This document shows positions 9,153 to 17,135 of a stretch of DNA of 64,000 bases, piece by piece; the first letter of the stretch is position 1; the number at the start of each line of letters is the position of its first letter. Below the pieces are notes generated by a model that was given only the letters and a program-made list of their open reading frames with translations, had not been told where the DNA came from and searched no databases. This DNA is from Tumebacillus_A lipolyticus (lineage in GTDB: Bacteria > Bacillota > Bacilli > Tumebacillales > Tumebacillaceae): positions 434,001 to 498,000 of the forward strand of contig NZ_JBHUIO010000002.1 of NCBI RefSeq assembly GCF_042682745.1. Direction: 5' to 3'. Both the position numbers and the translations under genes were made by a program.

Positions 9153-10312
9153 TAGAGTACGGGAAGCTCCTCAGCTTGCGGTTGTTTCTTCGTGTCGTCA
9201 AGGTGCGAAAAGTCGGTGTTGACGACATTGTACAGCGTATCGCGTTCAACCGGTGTGCGACCCGCCTCTCGAATCAATTTCACCAGATCTGCTTTTGTCA
9301 TTCCCTGAGATGTCTGCGCGCCTGCAGCATGATAGATCTTCTCTTCGACAACGTTGCCGTCGAGATCGTCCGCGCCAAACCAAAGTGCGGTCTGCGCCAA
9401 CTTGTCGCCAACTTGCATCCAGTACGTTTTGATATGGTCGATATTGTCGAGCATCAGGCGAGCGACGGCGACCACTTTCAGATCATCAAAGCCTGTCGAC
9501 CAGTTCAGATGCGGATATTTTTTGATCAACTCGGTGTTGTCCGGATGCCACGACAGCGGGATGAACGTTTGGAAGCCACCCGTTCTGTCCTGGACGTCGC
9601 GCAGACGAACCATGTGGTCGATGCGATCTTCGATCGATTCCACGTGGTTGTAAAGCATCGTCGAGTTGGTGCGCAAACCTTTTTGATGTGCGACCTCATG
9701 AACTTCCAACCAGCGGTCACCGCTCGTCTTGTGATCGCAGATGATCGAGCGCGGTTGATCTGCAAAGATCTCTGCACCGCCGCCCGGCATCGAATCGAGA
9801 CCTGCTGCGATCAGCCTGTCGAGCACCTCTTCGATCGACAGCTTGTTGACGCGGGTAAAATGGTCGATCTCCACGCCCGTAAATGCTTTCACATGCAGGT
9901 TGGGCCGCTTCTTCTTCACCGCGCGCAAGATGTTCTCATAATAATCCAAGCGCAGCGCCGGATTGTTGCCGCCGACGATGTGCACTTCGGTCGCGTCATC
10001 TGTGATCATGTCCACGCGATGCTCAACCTCTTCGATCGTCATCGTATAGGCGGCCGGGTCTTTCATGCGGACGCCAAACGCGCAGAAGTCACACAGAGTC
10101 TGGCAGATGTTGGTCGGGTTGATATGGCGGTTGGTGTTGAAAAACGTCTTGTCACCATGCCTCTTCTCCCGCACGTAGTTGGCCATAAAACCGAGTGATG
10201 CGATGTCCACAGAGGACATCAGCTTCACGCCATCCTCGAAGGTCAGACGCTCTTCGCGCTGCACCTTCTCCCAAATTTCTGCAAATGGGTGGTCTTTGGT
10301 GATGATTTCCAC
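9152..10312 (-). CDS. mqnE: Aminodeoxyfutalosine synthase (radical SAM)
   Basis: 386-residue radical SAM enzyme that couples 3-enolpyruvylbenzoate to the SAM-derived adenosyl radical, giving aminodeoxyfutalosine. The cluster motif is CQTLCDFC (Cys70, Cys74, Cys77), followed by the family segment SMPGGGAEIF. GTG start at 10312 with a GGGGGGAAG site upstream. MqnB (nucleosidase), MqnD and the late prenyltransferase are not in this window and must be elsewhere if the pathway is complete. Confidence 0.93.
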   Translation of the reverse strand: MEIITKDHPFAEIWEKVQREERLTFEDGVKLMSSVDIASLGFMANYVREKRHGDKTFFNTNRHINPTNICQTLCDFCAFGVRMKDPAAYTMTIEEVEHRVDMITDDATEVHIVGGNNPALRLDYYENILRAVKKKRPNLHVKAFTGVEIDHFTRVNKLSIEEVLDRLIAAGLDSMPGGGAEIFADQPRSIICDHKTSGDRWLEVHEVAHQKGLRTNSTMLYNHVESIEDRIDHMVRLRDVQDRTGGFQTFIPLSWHPDNTELIKKYPHLNWSTGFDDLKVVAVARLMLDNIDHIKTYWMQVGDKLAQTALWFGADDLDGNVVEEKIYHAAGAQTSQGMTKADLVKLIREAGRTPVERDTLYNVVNTDFSHLDDTKKQPQAEELPVL

Positions 10313-10327
10313 AATACTTCCCCCCGT

Positions 10328-10936
10328 CTACTCCTTCTCCCGTTCGCCCCAACGGCGAAACAGAGTATGTTCAACATGCATGGCATCCAGCACTTTGCCG
10401 ACCACAAAATCGATCAGATCGTTCATCGTCTGTGGGCGATGGTAGAAGCCGGGCATCGCGGGAACGATGCTCGCACCCGCATCGGCAGCTGCCAGCATGT
10501 TCTTCAAATGGATTTTATTAAACGGTGTTTCCCGCGGCACGAGCACGAGCGGACGACCTTCCTTGAGATGAGTGTCTGCCGCGCGTTCCAACAGGTTGTC
10601 GGAGGAACCGTTGGCAATGGCTGAAAGCGTTCCCATCGAACAGGGAACGACCACCATGCCGGCTGTCAAATGGGAACCGGAAGCGACCGGAGCGCCATAA
10701 TCTCGGCTGCCGTGAATGTGCAGATCTGCGCTTTCAGGCAGTTCAAAAAGAGACGGGATCGCGCTCAGATCACCATGCTCCACCGGCCAGCCCATCTCAA
10801 GGGTGAAAACTTGCCAGACCGATTCGGAGAGCAGCAGATGTACGCGATGCCCCGCCCGGCACAGCTCCTGCACCAGGCGAATCGCATACACCGCACCGCT
10901 CGCCCCCGTCATGCCGACCACATATTCCTTACGCAT
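10328..10936 (-). CDS. ubiX: UbiX-family flavin prenyltransferase
   Basis: 202-residue flavoprotein of the UbiX/Pad1 family, which joins dimethylallyl phosphate to FMN to make prenylated FMN for UbiD-type decarboxylases. GMTGASGAVYAIRL near the start, VPCSMGTLSAIANGSSDNLL and PRETPFNKIHL are signature segments. The ATG at 10936 has GAGGAG 7 bases upstream; an earlier ATG (10954) would place that site inside the gene. It overlaps menG by 8 bases. In futalosine organisms a UbiD/UbiX pair (MqnL/MqnM) decarboxylates the prenylated naphthoate, which is the likely job here. No UbiD is in the window. Confidence 0.92.
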   Translation of the reverse strand: MRKEYVVGMTGASGAVYAIRLVQELCRAGHRVHLLLSESVWQVFTLEMGWPVEHGDLSAIPSLFELPESADLHIHGSRDYGAPVASGSHLTAGMVVVPCSMGTLSAIANGSSDNLLERAADTHLKEGRPLVLVPRETPFNKIHLKNMLAAADAGASIVPAMPGFYHRPQTMNDLIDFVVGKVLDAMHVEHTLFRRWGEREKE

Positions 10937-11666
10937 CGGGCGACTCCTCAACATGCGGCTTCTTGCCGATGTGCAGCGCGCAGATGCCCCCGAAGAAATT
11001 CCAGACCTTCACATCGGTCATGCCGACCTCTTCCATGATCTTTTTCAGCTCTTGCTGATCTGGGAAGTTGGTCAGCGACTCGGGCAACCACGAATAGGAG
11101 ATCCCATCGCGGGACGACAGGTTGCCCAACATCGGCAAGACCTTATAAAAATAGAAAAAGTAAAGCGCTCGAAACGGCTTCCAGACCGGCTTCGACAGCT
11201 CAAGCGAGACCACTTGCCCGCCCGGCTTGACCACGCGCATCATCTCGGAGAGCACCTTGCGGATGTCCGGGACATTGCGCAGCGCGAAGCCGATCGTCGA
11301 GTGTTCGAACGTGTTGTCCTCATAGGGCAATTCCATTGCGTTGCCATAGATCATCGACGTCTGCTTTTCAACGCCCGCTTTTTCGATCTTCGGATAAGAA
11401 TACTTGAGCATCTCTTGCGAAAAGTCCAATCCGACCACCTTGCCGGTCGGGCCGACCGCTTTCGCCAGCGAGATCGTCCAATCGCCAGTGCCTGCGCACA
11501 CGTCGATCGCCGACTGACCTGGCTGAATCTGCATGCGCCGCATCGTCACCTTCCGCCAACGCTTGTGAAACCCTGCGCTCAAGACGGAGTTCATCAGATC
11601 GTAACGCTTGGCGACGCGTTCGAAGACATAATGAACTTTTTCTTCTTTTGATACAAATTTATCCAT
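10929..11666 (-). CDS. menG: Demethylmenaquinone methyltransferase
   Basis: 245-residue UbiE/MenG family class I methyltransferase, the last step of menaquinone synthesis, shared by the classical and futalosine routes. The SAM motif DVCAGTGDW and the UbiE segments GNAMELPYEDNTFE, GFALRNVPD and LELSKP are present. AGGGGACGC lies before the ATG. It sits 11 bases after hepS, keeping the hepS-menG adjacency seen in Bacillus. Confidence 0.95.
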   Translation of the reverse strand: MDKFVSKEEKVHYVFERVAKRYDLMNSVLSAGFHKRWRKVTMRRMQIQPGQSAIDVCAGTGDWTISLAKAVGPTGKVVGLDFSQEMLKYSYPKIEKAGVEKQTSMIYGNAMELPYEDNTFEHSTIGFALRNVPDIRKVLSEMMRVVKPGGQVVSLELSKPVWKPFRALYFFYFYKVLPMLGNLSSRDGISYSWLPESLTNFPDQQELKKIMEEVGMTDVKVWNFFGGICALHIGKKPHVEESPDA

Positions 11667-11677
11667 TCAGCGTCCCC

Positions 11678-12568
11678 TCAACCTTCTTCGCAAACTCGCC
11701 GTGGGAGAGCATCTGGCGCGAAAAGCTGCTCCAATAGGTTGCGCAACTCTTCGCTTGCGCCATCTGCCACCACCATCTCAGGCTTCGCAAGCGCTGCTGC
11801 TGCTTCCAGCAGGGAGAACAGATATGTCGATGTGCCATATTTCACATACAGGGACATAATCCTATTATCCCGCTCATCGCTCGCTTTTATCGCCTTCAGC
11901 CACTTCTTTTCTTCGTTGGTCGCCTGTTGCCACAAGGAAAGGTTGGCCGCATGGCGAGTCCATGTAGACGCAGACATCTTCTCAAGCTCAGCCTTGAGCA
12001 CATGCGCGCGCACCAGATGGCTGACCAACGCCTCCCACTGCGGTTGATGCGGCACCAGCGCCATTCGAAGTGCGTGGAGCAGGGTAGCGTGAATTTTCTC
12101 CTGCATCTGAAGGTATCGCTCGACGTCAAGGGTAAAGTCGACCGGAGCGCGGACAAGCTCTGCCTTCACTTCGTTGATCGTTTGAATCGCCAGCGCAAAA
12201 TGTCCGATCAGTTGGATCTGACCGCTCTCTGCCAGCAAACGATAATATTTGCTCGAATAGTAATCGCCAGCCAATACCCCAAGTTGCCGATGGCGCTCAT
12301 CAGCATGGCGAGCTAACCACTCGATCTCTTCGTGCACAGCGAGACCGTGGTAGATCAGAAGCAGCGTCGACACGATGACCTCCGTCTCCTTCTTGCTCAA
12401 GCCAGCCGCTGTACAGATCGCTTCACTGAGTGTCAGTTGCAACTTATCCGGGGTCGGTTGTTCGATGATTGAAGATAAGTACGGATGATCCATTTCGCCA
12501 TGAATCTTCGACCGGATGTTCTGCATGCCTGTCTCTTCGATGCGTTGTTGTACCTGCAATCGTTCCAT
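11678..12568 (-). CDS. hepS: Heptaprenyl diphosphate synthase component I
   Basis: 296-residue regulatory subunit of the two-component polyprenyl synthase. It has no aspartate-rich motifs; the recognisable segment is QLGVLAGDYYSSKYYRLLAE near residues 95-115. It partners HepT, encoded at the other end of the same operon. The ATG at 12568 has only a weak GGGG-type site overlapping it; an internal ATG (MQNIRSK, residue 15) is an alternative start. First gene of the hepS-menG-ubiX-mqnE-mqnA-mqnC-hepT operon, behind a structured leader. Confidence 0.88.
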   Translation of the reverse strand: MERLQVQQRIEETGMQNIRSKIHGEMDHPYLSSIIEQPTPDKLQLTLSEAICTAAGLSKKETEVIVSTLLLIYHGLAVHEEIEWLARHADERHRQLGVLAGDYYSSKYYRLLAESGQIQLIGHFALAIQTINEVKAELVRAPVDFTLDVERYLQMQEKIHATLLHALRMALVPHQPQWEALVSHLVRAHVLKAELEKMSASTWTRHAANLSLWQQATNEEKKWLKAIKASDERDNRIMSLYVKYGTSTYLFSLLEAAAALAKPEMVVADGASEELRNLLEQLFAPDALPRRVCEEG

Positions 12569-12718
12569 CCCCTACTCAGACTGGCTGCCAAACCCCTATA
12601 CATAAGAAAAAGGCCCGACCAGCCCTAGGATACAAAGCTACTAAACCAAGTTTAACATGGGCTTTTTCGTCAGGAAATATGAAATTTCCTGCAACAATCT
12701 CTAGCCCCTAGTATAGCA
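12569..12718 (-). promoter_or_regulatory. Promoter and structured leader of the hepS operon
   Basis: On the minus strand an extended -10 (TGCTATACT, about 12710-12718) precedes a leader of about 135 bases. The leader holds a perfect 8-bp hairpin (CAGGAAAT / ATTTCCTG, 12672-12692). It then has AAAAAGCCC (12658-12666), which can pair with GGGCCTTTTT (12607-12616) apart from one bulged base, giving a terminator-like end before the gene. A nearer GGGCT (12622-12626) offers a competing partner. This is what an attenuator looks like, but no known riboswitch or T-box consensus is recognised. Confidence 0.45.
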
Positions 12719-12740
12719 TACAAAATTCTTCACGGAAGAG

Positions 12741-12764
12741 AAAAAAAGACGCGGCTAAACCGCG
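12741..12764 (-). terminator. Terminator after the exported hypothetical protein gene
   Basis: CGCGG-CTAAA-CCGCG hairpin directly after the stop codon, with a 7-base T-run on the minus strand. Confidence 0.85.
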
Positions 12765-12766
12765 CA

Positions 12767-13267
12767 TCATCTCGATTCCTCAATATTTTCTATCACGTCC
12801 AATTTTTGTTGAACGAACGCTTGCACCGCTTGCGAATCTGGCTTGGGTGCATCGATCATATCTTTTCGCTCGGCGATCACAGCAAACGCGACCGCATCGG
12901 GCCGCTCATAGGACACGACGCGAACTTCGACCACCTGCTGTTTCGGCACCTCCACCAAAAAGCGATGCGCGATCTTATAGATATCGCCCCAGGGCCGGTT
13001 GCGCTCCTGTCGCAGCTTTGCGGCGGGCACCGCCAGACAGACGATCAGCCGCTCATTTTCAGAAACGACCTTTTGCAGATGGCTCCCGAGCTTCAAGCTG
13101 CCGAGCTCATCGACGATCTGGTTCATCTTGATCACAGGTACATCTCCGCTCAGATGAGCTTCGAACTGCTCGCCTCCCCACCGTTTGAGCGCTTGCTCAG
13201 GCAAAAAGGACAATGCGAGCGCAAGCGCTGTCGAGATGAGGAGTGCTGCGATCAATCCTTTCGACAT
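12767..13267 (-). CDS. Exported or membrane-anchored hypothetical protein
   Basis: 166 residues with an N-terminal hydrophobic segment (residues 4-22) and no lipobox cysteine, so probably a single-pass anchored extracytoplasmic protein. I do not recognise the family. The soluble part is mixed alpha/beta and ends in a charged tail. A strong site (AAAGGAGGAGAG) precedes the ATG and a terminator follows. It lies between mtrB and hepS, where B. subtilis has no gene, so it is a lineage-specific insertion in the ancestral order. Confidence 0.7.
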   Translation of the reverse strand: MSKGLIAALLISTALALALSFLPEQALKRWGGEQFEAHLSGDVPVIKMNQIVDELGSLKLGSHLQKVVSENERLIVCLAVPAAKLRQERNRPWGDIYKIAHRFLVEVPKQQVVEVRVVSYERPDAVAFAVIAERKDMIDAPKPDSQAVQAFVQQKLDVIENIEESR

Positions 13268-13315
13268 CTCGCTCTCCTCCTTTTCCCACTACCAAGAGGA
13301 TATGCAAGTCGGTTG

Positions 13316-13357
13316 AAAAAAAGACGAGCCCTGTGCCTGTTAGACACCCGCTCGCCC
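13316..13357 (-). terminator. Terminator of mtrB
   Basis: Long imperfect hairpin (GGCGAGC / GCTCGTC outer stem, GTGTC / GGCAC inner stem) with a 7-base T-run on the minus strand, 15 bases after the mtrB stop. Confidence 0.8.
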
Positions 13358-13371
13358 TTTCGTACCTGCTA

Positions 13372-13596
13372 TTATTCAGAATCGGCCTCGCCCGCTACGA
13401 TCTTGCCGAATTTGGTCCAGATCGTCGCTTTGCCACGGACTTTCACAGCCGAAGTGTGCTCCGTAAATTCGGCGATCATCACTTCACCTTTGTCCAGCTT
13501 TTCAGCATGGTGAAACCTCGTGTCTTGACCGCGAGTAAGCCCAATCACCTGTACGCCATTATCTTGTGCTTTAATCACGAAATACTCGTTTGACAT
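13372..13596 (-). CDS. mtrB: Tryptophan RNA-binding attenuation protein TRAP
   Basis: 74 residues, matching MtrB. TRAP forms an 11-subunit ring that binds tryptophan and wraps RNA containing GAG/UAG triplets, attenuating trp genes. NEYFVIKAQDNGVQVIGLTRG, FHHAEKLDKGEVMIAEFTEHTSA and the lysine/arginine RNA-binding residues (AVKVRGKA) are present. GGAGGGCGGGG precedes the ATG. In B. subtilis it is cotranscribed with folE (mtrA). Here folE is absent, and mtrB has its own promoter and terminator. No trp genes or evident TRAP targets lie in the window. Confidence 0.94.
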   Translation of the reverse strand: MSNEYFVIKAQDNGVQVIGLTRGQDTRFHHAEKLDKGEVMIAEFTEHTSAVKVRGKATIWTKFGKIVAGEADSE

Positions 13597-13627
13597 TCAA
13601 TCCCCGCCCTCCAAAACTTCGTATTTT

Positions 13628-13657
13628 AGTATACCATCACGTGGTAAGAAATTGCAA
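13628..13657 (-). promoter_or_regulatory. SigA-type promoter of mtrB
   Basis: On the minus strand TTGCAA (13652-13657), an 18-base spacer and TATACT (13628-13633), about 30 bases before the mtrB start. A match to the housekeeping consensus by eye. Confidence 0.55.
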
Positions 13658-13667
13658 TGTAAATCAA

Positions 13668-13694
13668 ACAAGGCGTTCCGGCTTTCCGAACGCC
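13668..13694 (-). terminator. Hairpin upstream of the mtrB promoter
   Basis: GGCGTTC / GAACGCC 7-bp stem followed on the minus strand by CTTGTTTGATTT. It could insulate mtrB from readthrough; the T-run is interrupted. Confidence 0.35.
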
Positions 13695-13855
13695 GCAGCC
13701 ATTTGAGTTGCGAGCGATCGATCGCTCCGGCACGCAAATGCTGAGCATGATTCGCACGGATGATCGGCGATCGGTTGCCAACAACTACCGCCGATACGAG
13801 CGTCTTCAGGCGGCAATTCTATAGTAGAGACGGAAATCGAAAGGAGGCGCACACT

Positions 13856-14068
13856 ATGAGTTCTCTGGATCGTACCGCGTTGACCTTGGTCATCATCGGA
13901 GCGCTGAACTGGCTGCTCGTCGGCCTTTTCCAATGGGACTTAGTCGCAGCACTGTTCGGTGGTGAATCATCATGGCTCAGCCGAATCATCTATTCGCTGG
14001 TCGGGATTTCCGGTCTGTACTGTCTGTCACTCCTGTTCCGCGGTGGTCGCACGATGACCGATCGCTAA
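13856..14068 (+). CDS. DUF378-family small membrane protein
   Basis: 70 residues with two hydrophobic helices (about 8-28 and 43-62) and the DUF378 signatures IGALNWLLVGLF and YSLVGISGLY. Function unknown; these proteins are common in spore formers. The ATG at 13856 is fixed by AAGGAGG 8 bases upstream; longer in-frame versions lack a site. It is followed closely by a terminator and stands alone. Confidence 0.88.
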   Translation: MSSLDRTALTLVIIGALNWLLVGLFQWDLVAALFGGESSWLSRIIYSLVGISGLYCLSLLFRGGRTMTDR

Positions 14069-14098
14069 CCGTTGCTCATAGCTTGGCTGATGATGTTT

Positions 14099-14135
14099 TA
14101 CCGCATTCCTCTTATTGGGGAATGCGGTATTTTTA
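14099..14135 (+). terminator. Terminator of the DUF378 gene
   Basis: ACCGCATTCC / GGAATGCGGT stem then ATTTTT, 30 bases after the stop codon. Confidence 0.88.
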
Positions 14136-14207
14136 TGCATATTTTTAATAGTATATTAGTTGCATAAATATATGTTTCGTCTATCGTTTTTTATTGATAA
14201 AAAACTA

Positions 14208-14236
14208 TTGCAATTTCAAAGAGAAAATTATAAGAT
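14208..14236 (+). promoter_or_regulatory. Candidate promoter and dyad before the secreted protease gene
   Basis: TTGCAA (14208-14213), a 17-base spacer and TAAGAT (14231-14236) upstream of the protease. Just before it an inverted repeat, GTTTTTTAT-TG-ATAAAAAAC (14186-14205), could be a regulator site. The region is very AT-rich, so chance matches are possible. Confidence 0.35.
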
Positions 14237-14272
14237 TATTACGAAAACAAATATAGGGAGGTTATATGGGTC

Positions 14273-15787
14273 ATGAAAAATCGCAAAACTTTCGTAACAG
14301 CAGTAACGACAGCCATCATGTTGACGATGCTTGCTCCACAAGCGATGGCAGAAACTGCACAAGGGGCAGCTGTGGTCGCAACGGTCGACATGAAGTCAGC
14401 AGCAGACAGCTTCTTGCAGCAAAGCGCTGGTGAATATGGTTTCAAATCGGATCTTTCCGACCTGAAACATGTGTCGACCACCGACACGAAGGCTGGTTCC
14501 TATGTGCGCTATCAGCAGACGGTAGATGGAGCAGATCTGTTCTATCACCAAGTGACCGTCACCTTGGACAGCGCAGGCACTCCCCTCTTGATCACGTCCG
14601 ACTACGTGCCCAACCTGACCGGTTCGAAAAGCAAAGGCAGACTGTCTGCAAACGAAGCGGAAGGCAAAGCGCTTGGACACAACAAAGTGAAAAAGACGAA
14701 AGAGCTGGTCTCTCGCGTCTTCGGGTACACGGTTGAAAACGGCGTTGCCGTTCCGGTTTATAAAGTGACCGCGCTGGATGCTGACACGCATTCCAACTGG
14801 GAGACGTTCATCAACGCTGACAACGGTCAGATCGTGAAGAATAAAGACCTGAACCAAAAGGCCAGCGGCACCGGCCAAGTGTTCCTCCCCAATCCGATCG
14901 CATCGGCAGGCACCAAAGTTGGTTTTGCTGACAACAACAACGCCGACTCCGCCGCGTTGACAGGCCAGCTGAAGACGGTCACCCTGCTAGGTCTGGACGG
15001 CTCGGGCTACCTGAAAGGTGACTACGTCTATGCCAAACAGTCGAGCGCGAACAGCTACTCGGCTACCTATACCTACAACTACACCCGCAGCAGCAAACAC
15101 TTCGAGAACGTGATGGTGTACTACCATATCGACTCGCTCCAACGCTACATTCAGTCGCTCGGTTTCACGAACATCAACAACCGTCAAATTCTTGTCAACG
15201 TCAACGGCACGACGGCTGACAACTCGTTCTACTCGCCGTCGAACAAACAGCTGACCTTCGGCACGGGCGGTGTTGACGATGCGGAAGATGCGGGCATCAT
15301 CGCACATGAGTACGGCCACTCCATCCAAGACAACCAAGTACCTGGCTTTGGCAGCACGCTGCAGGGCGGCGCGATGGGTGAAGGCTTCGGCGACTACCTC
15401 GGCGCGATCTGGGAGGACAAGCTGATCGCTCCTTCCACCTACGGCAACGCATGTGTCGGTGAATGGGATGCGATGTCCTACAACTCGGGCGGCAACCCGC
15501 CATGCTTGCGCCGACTGGACAACAACAAAGTCATGCCGGGCAGCTGGTATGGCGAAGTTCATGAAGATGGTGAGATCTGGTCGCAAGGCTTGTACGAGAT
15601 GGGGAAACAGCTCGGTGTCGATACGGCGACGAAGATCATTCTGCAATCTCACTTCTCCCTCACCTCAAGCTCCGGCTTTAACGCGGGTGCAAAAGCGATC
15701 AAAACGGCAGACCAACTGCTCAACGGTGGTGCGAACGCTGCTGTGATCGATGCGATCTGGGCTGCTCGTGGTATCTCCACCCTGTAA
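14273..15787 (+). CDS. Secreted zinc metalloprotease with FTP/PepSY propeptide (M36-like)
   Basis: 504 residues. A Sec signal peptide (MKNRK.. to AMA, residues 1-26) is followed by a propeptide region with FTP/PepSY-like segments (about 35-195) and a catalytic domain. The zinc site is HEYGH near 345-349 with the third ligand in GEGFGDY near 369. That pairing resembles fungalysin-type M36 more than thermolysin M4, whose second motif is NEAxSD. Two cysteines in the catalytic domain may form a disulphide. The GGGAGG site is 10 bases before the ATG. It probably degrades extracellular protein for nutrition. Confidence 0.88.
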   Translation: MKNRKTFVTAVTTAIMLTMLAPQAMAETAQGAAVVATVDMKSAADSFLQQSAGEYGFKSDLSDLKHVSTTDTKAGSYVRYQQTVDGADLFYHQVTVTLDSAGTPLLITSDYVPNLTGSKSKGRLSANEAEGKALGHNKVKKTKELVSRVFGYTVENGVAVPVYKVTALDADTHSNWETFINADNGQIVKNKDLNQKASGTGQVFLPNPIASAGTKVGFADNNNADSAALTGQLKTVTLLGLDGSGYLKGDYVYAKQSSANSYSATYTYNYTRSSKHFENVMVYYHIDSLQRYIQSLGFTNINNRQILVNVNGTTADNSFYSPSNKQLTFGTGGVDDAEDAGIIAHEYGHSIQDNQVPGFGSTLQGGAMGEGFGDYLGAIWEDKLIAPSTYGNACVGEWDAMSYNSGGNPPCLRRLDNNKVMPGSWYGEVHEDGEIWSQGLYEMGKQLGVDTATKIILQSHFSLTSSSGFNAGAKAIKTADQLLNGGANAAVIDAIWAARGISTL

Positions 15788-15811
15788 TCGAACACCGAAT
15801 CCACAATCCAC

Positions 15812-15849
15812 AAAGACACCTTCTCAGCTTCGGCAGAAGGTGTCTTTTT
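15812..15849 (+). terminator. Terminator of the secreted protease gene
   Basis: AAAGACACCTTCT / AGAAGGTGTCTTT stem with a TTCG-containing loop, 24 bases after the stop. Confidence 0.92.
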
Positions 15850-15864
15850 CTGATCGGTTCCCGC

Positions 15865-16290
15865 TCATCCATCTGCTAAAATCGCTTGCGCCACCCCGAG
15901 AAAGTATTCGGACTCCCTCCTGATATGATGAAGGACCACATTGGCGACCGGAATGCTCTTTAGCGCTGTACTGCCCGCTTCAATCTGATTGAGCAACGAA
16001 ATGAACGACTGGCTCTGTTGGAAACTGAAGGACGTCAAGTTGATGATCTGCTCTTGCAGCTCTTTTGAAACTCGATGCCCGAGTCGAACGAGCGATTCGA
16101 TGTACCGCTCAACCTGAGCATGCGTTTGACTGAGCGCATTCTCCCATCGCTCCAACGCTTCGACGAAAGTGCGCTCCAACTGCGGTACCATCTGACGAAT
16201 GACGACCGTATGTTCCGCCTCTTGCAACTTCCAAAATTGCACTTCGTCCAAAATGCGAAGTGGCATTCGATCTCCGTAAGCAAATTGCAT
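15865..16290 (-). CDS. DUF2935-like helical protein
   Basis: 141 residues, nearly all helical. The segment LDEVQFWKLQEAEHTVVIRQ and the C-terminal HHIRRESEYFLG look like the DUF2935 family of Bacillus-group spore formers, whose function is unknown. The ATG at 16290 (MQFAYG) is preferred over one 20 codons upstream because AGAGGTGAG lies just before it. It ends near the converging protease terminator. No signal peptide or membrane segment is seen. Confidence 0.6.
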   Translation of the reverse strand: MQFAYGDRMPLRILDEVQFWKLQEAEHTVVIRQMVPQLERTFVEALERWENALSQTHAQVERYIESLVRLGHRVSKELQEQIINLTSFSFQQSQSFISLLNQIEAGSTALKSIPVANVVLHHIRRESEYFLGVAQAILADG

Positions 16291-16381
16291 GCGAGACTCA
16301 CCTCTCCATCGTTCTCTTCCTACGCTATGAGAGAAGTTGAAGCATCGCATCTTGTCACTTCAGATTCAATCCCGACTCGAT

Positions 16382-16418
16382 AAAAATCAGAGCCAGTACC
16401 CCAAGTGGGCACCGGCTC
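16382..16418 (-). terminator. Terminator of the DUF4183 gene cluster
   Basis: GAGCC..GGCTC hairpin of about 12 bp on the minus strand with a TTTTT tail (A-run 16382-16386), after the last DUF4183 gene. Confidence 0.75.
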
Positions 16419-16457
16419 CAAGAGCTGCACAAAAATATTACTTCTCAGCAGATCAAA

Positions 16458-16748
16458 CTAGAAGTTGATTCCTAGCTCGATAAAGATCGGATCTGCCGGG
16501 TCTAACGCACCACCGCCGGTGATCACGACCTGGCTTGATGTCAGAGTGGCAACACCATTTTCTTGGATCATGCCATTGATGTACAGGTTAAAATAGGCGT
16601 AGGTCGGGAAAGCTGTGATCGCATTGCCGCTGTCATCGACAAATGCTGTGGCAAGGATCGTCAAGTCCCCCGCAGCGACCGTCCCGGCAGATGCCAACGC
16701 AAAATACTTCTTGCTTTTAAAATTTGGAGGGACAATACTAGCAGGCAT
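16458..16748 (-). CDS. DUF4183 protein 1
   Basis: 96 residues, beta-rich, with the DUF4183 pattern: KSKKYFALASAGTV, AFVDDSGNAITAFP, YAYFNLYINGMIQENGVATL and a C-terminal ELGINF. AAAGGAGGTG precedes the ATG; a GTG three codons upstream is also open. About two-thirds identical by eye to the next gene, so a recent tandem duplication. DUF4183 proteins occur in spore-forming Bacilli and are thought to be spore-surface components; that role is inference here. No cysteines. Confidence 0.82.
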   Translation of the reverse strand: MPASIVPPNFKSKKYFALASAGTVAAGDLTILATAFVDDSGNAITAFPTYAYFNLYINGMIQENGVATLTSSQVVITGGGALDPADPIFIELGINF

Positions 16749-16804
16749 CTCTTTCACCTCCTTTCAAGTCGAGAGCGTTCATCAAACGCTCATTTGCGAC
16801 GAGA

Positions 16805-17095
16805 CTAGAAGTTGATGCCCAGCTGAACGGTGATCGGGTCGCCGCCGTCCAGAACCGCGCCGCCGAGAATTGTCAGCGTGCTGGAGGTCAGCGTAGCAAC
16901 ACCGTTTTGTTGAATCATGCCGTTGATGTACAGCGAATAAAAGGCAAACGACGGGAATGCGGTAATCGCAGTACCTGTGTCATCAACGAAGTCTGCCGCA
17001 TCAAGCACGAGATCTGCACCTGCCACTGTGCCGCTCGACGCGACTGAAAAATACTTTTTGCTCTTAAAATTGGGAGGAACTATGCTCGCAGCCAT
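16805..17095 (-). CDS. DUF4183 protein 2
   Basis: 96 residues, the same length and layout as its downstream neighbour: PPNFKSKKYFSVASSGTV, VDDTGTAITAFP, YSLYINGMIQQNGVATL. The start at 17095 has a near-ideal AAAGGAGGTGAG site; an alternative six codons upstream would bury it. It lies 56 bases upstream of DUF4183 protein 1 and is probably cotranscribed with it. Confidence 0.82.
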   Translation of the reverse strand: MAASIVPPNFKSKKYFSVASSGTVAGADLVLDAADFVDDTGTAITAFPSFAFYSLYINGMIQQNGVATLTSSTLTILGGAVLDGGDPITVQLGINF

Positions 17096-17135
17096 TGTCT
17101 CACCTCCTTTCAATAATTCGCACCCGATCGAGCGC

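Noticed and set aside
12569..12718. T-box or TRAP-binding site in the hepS leader
   Set aside because: No AGGGTGGNACCGCG core for a T-box, and the few NAG triplets are too few and irregularly spaced for TRAP.
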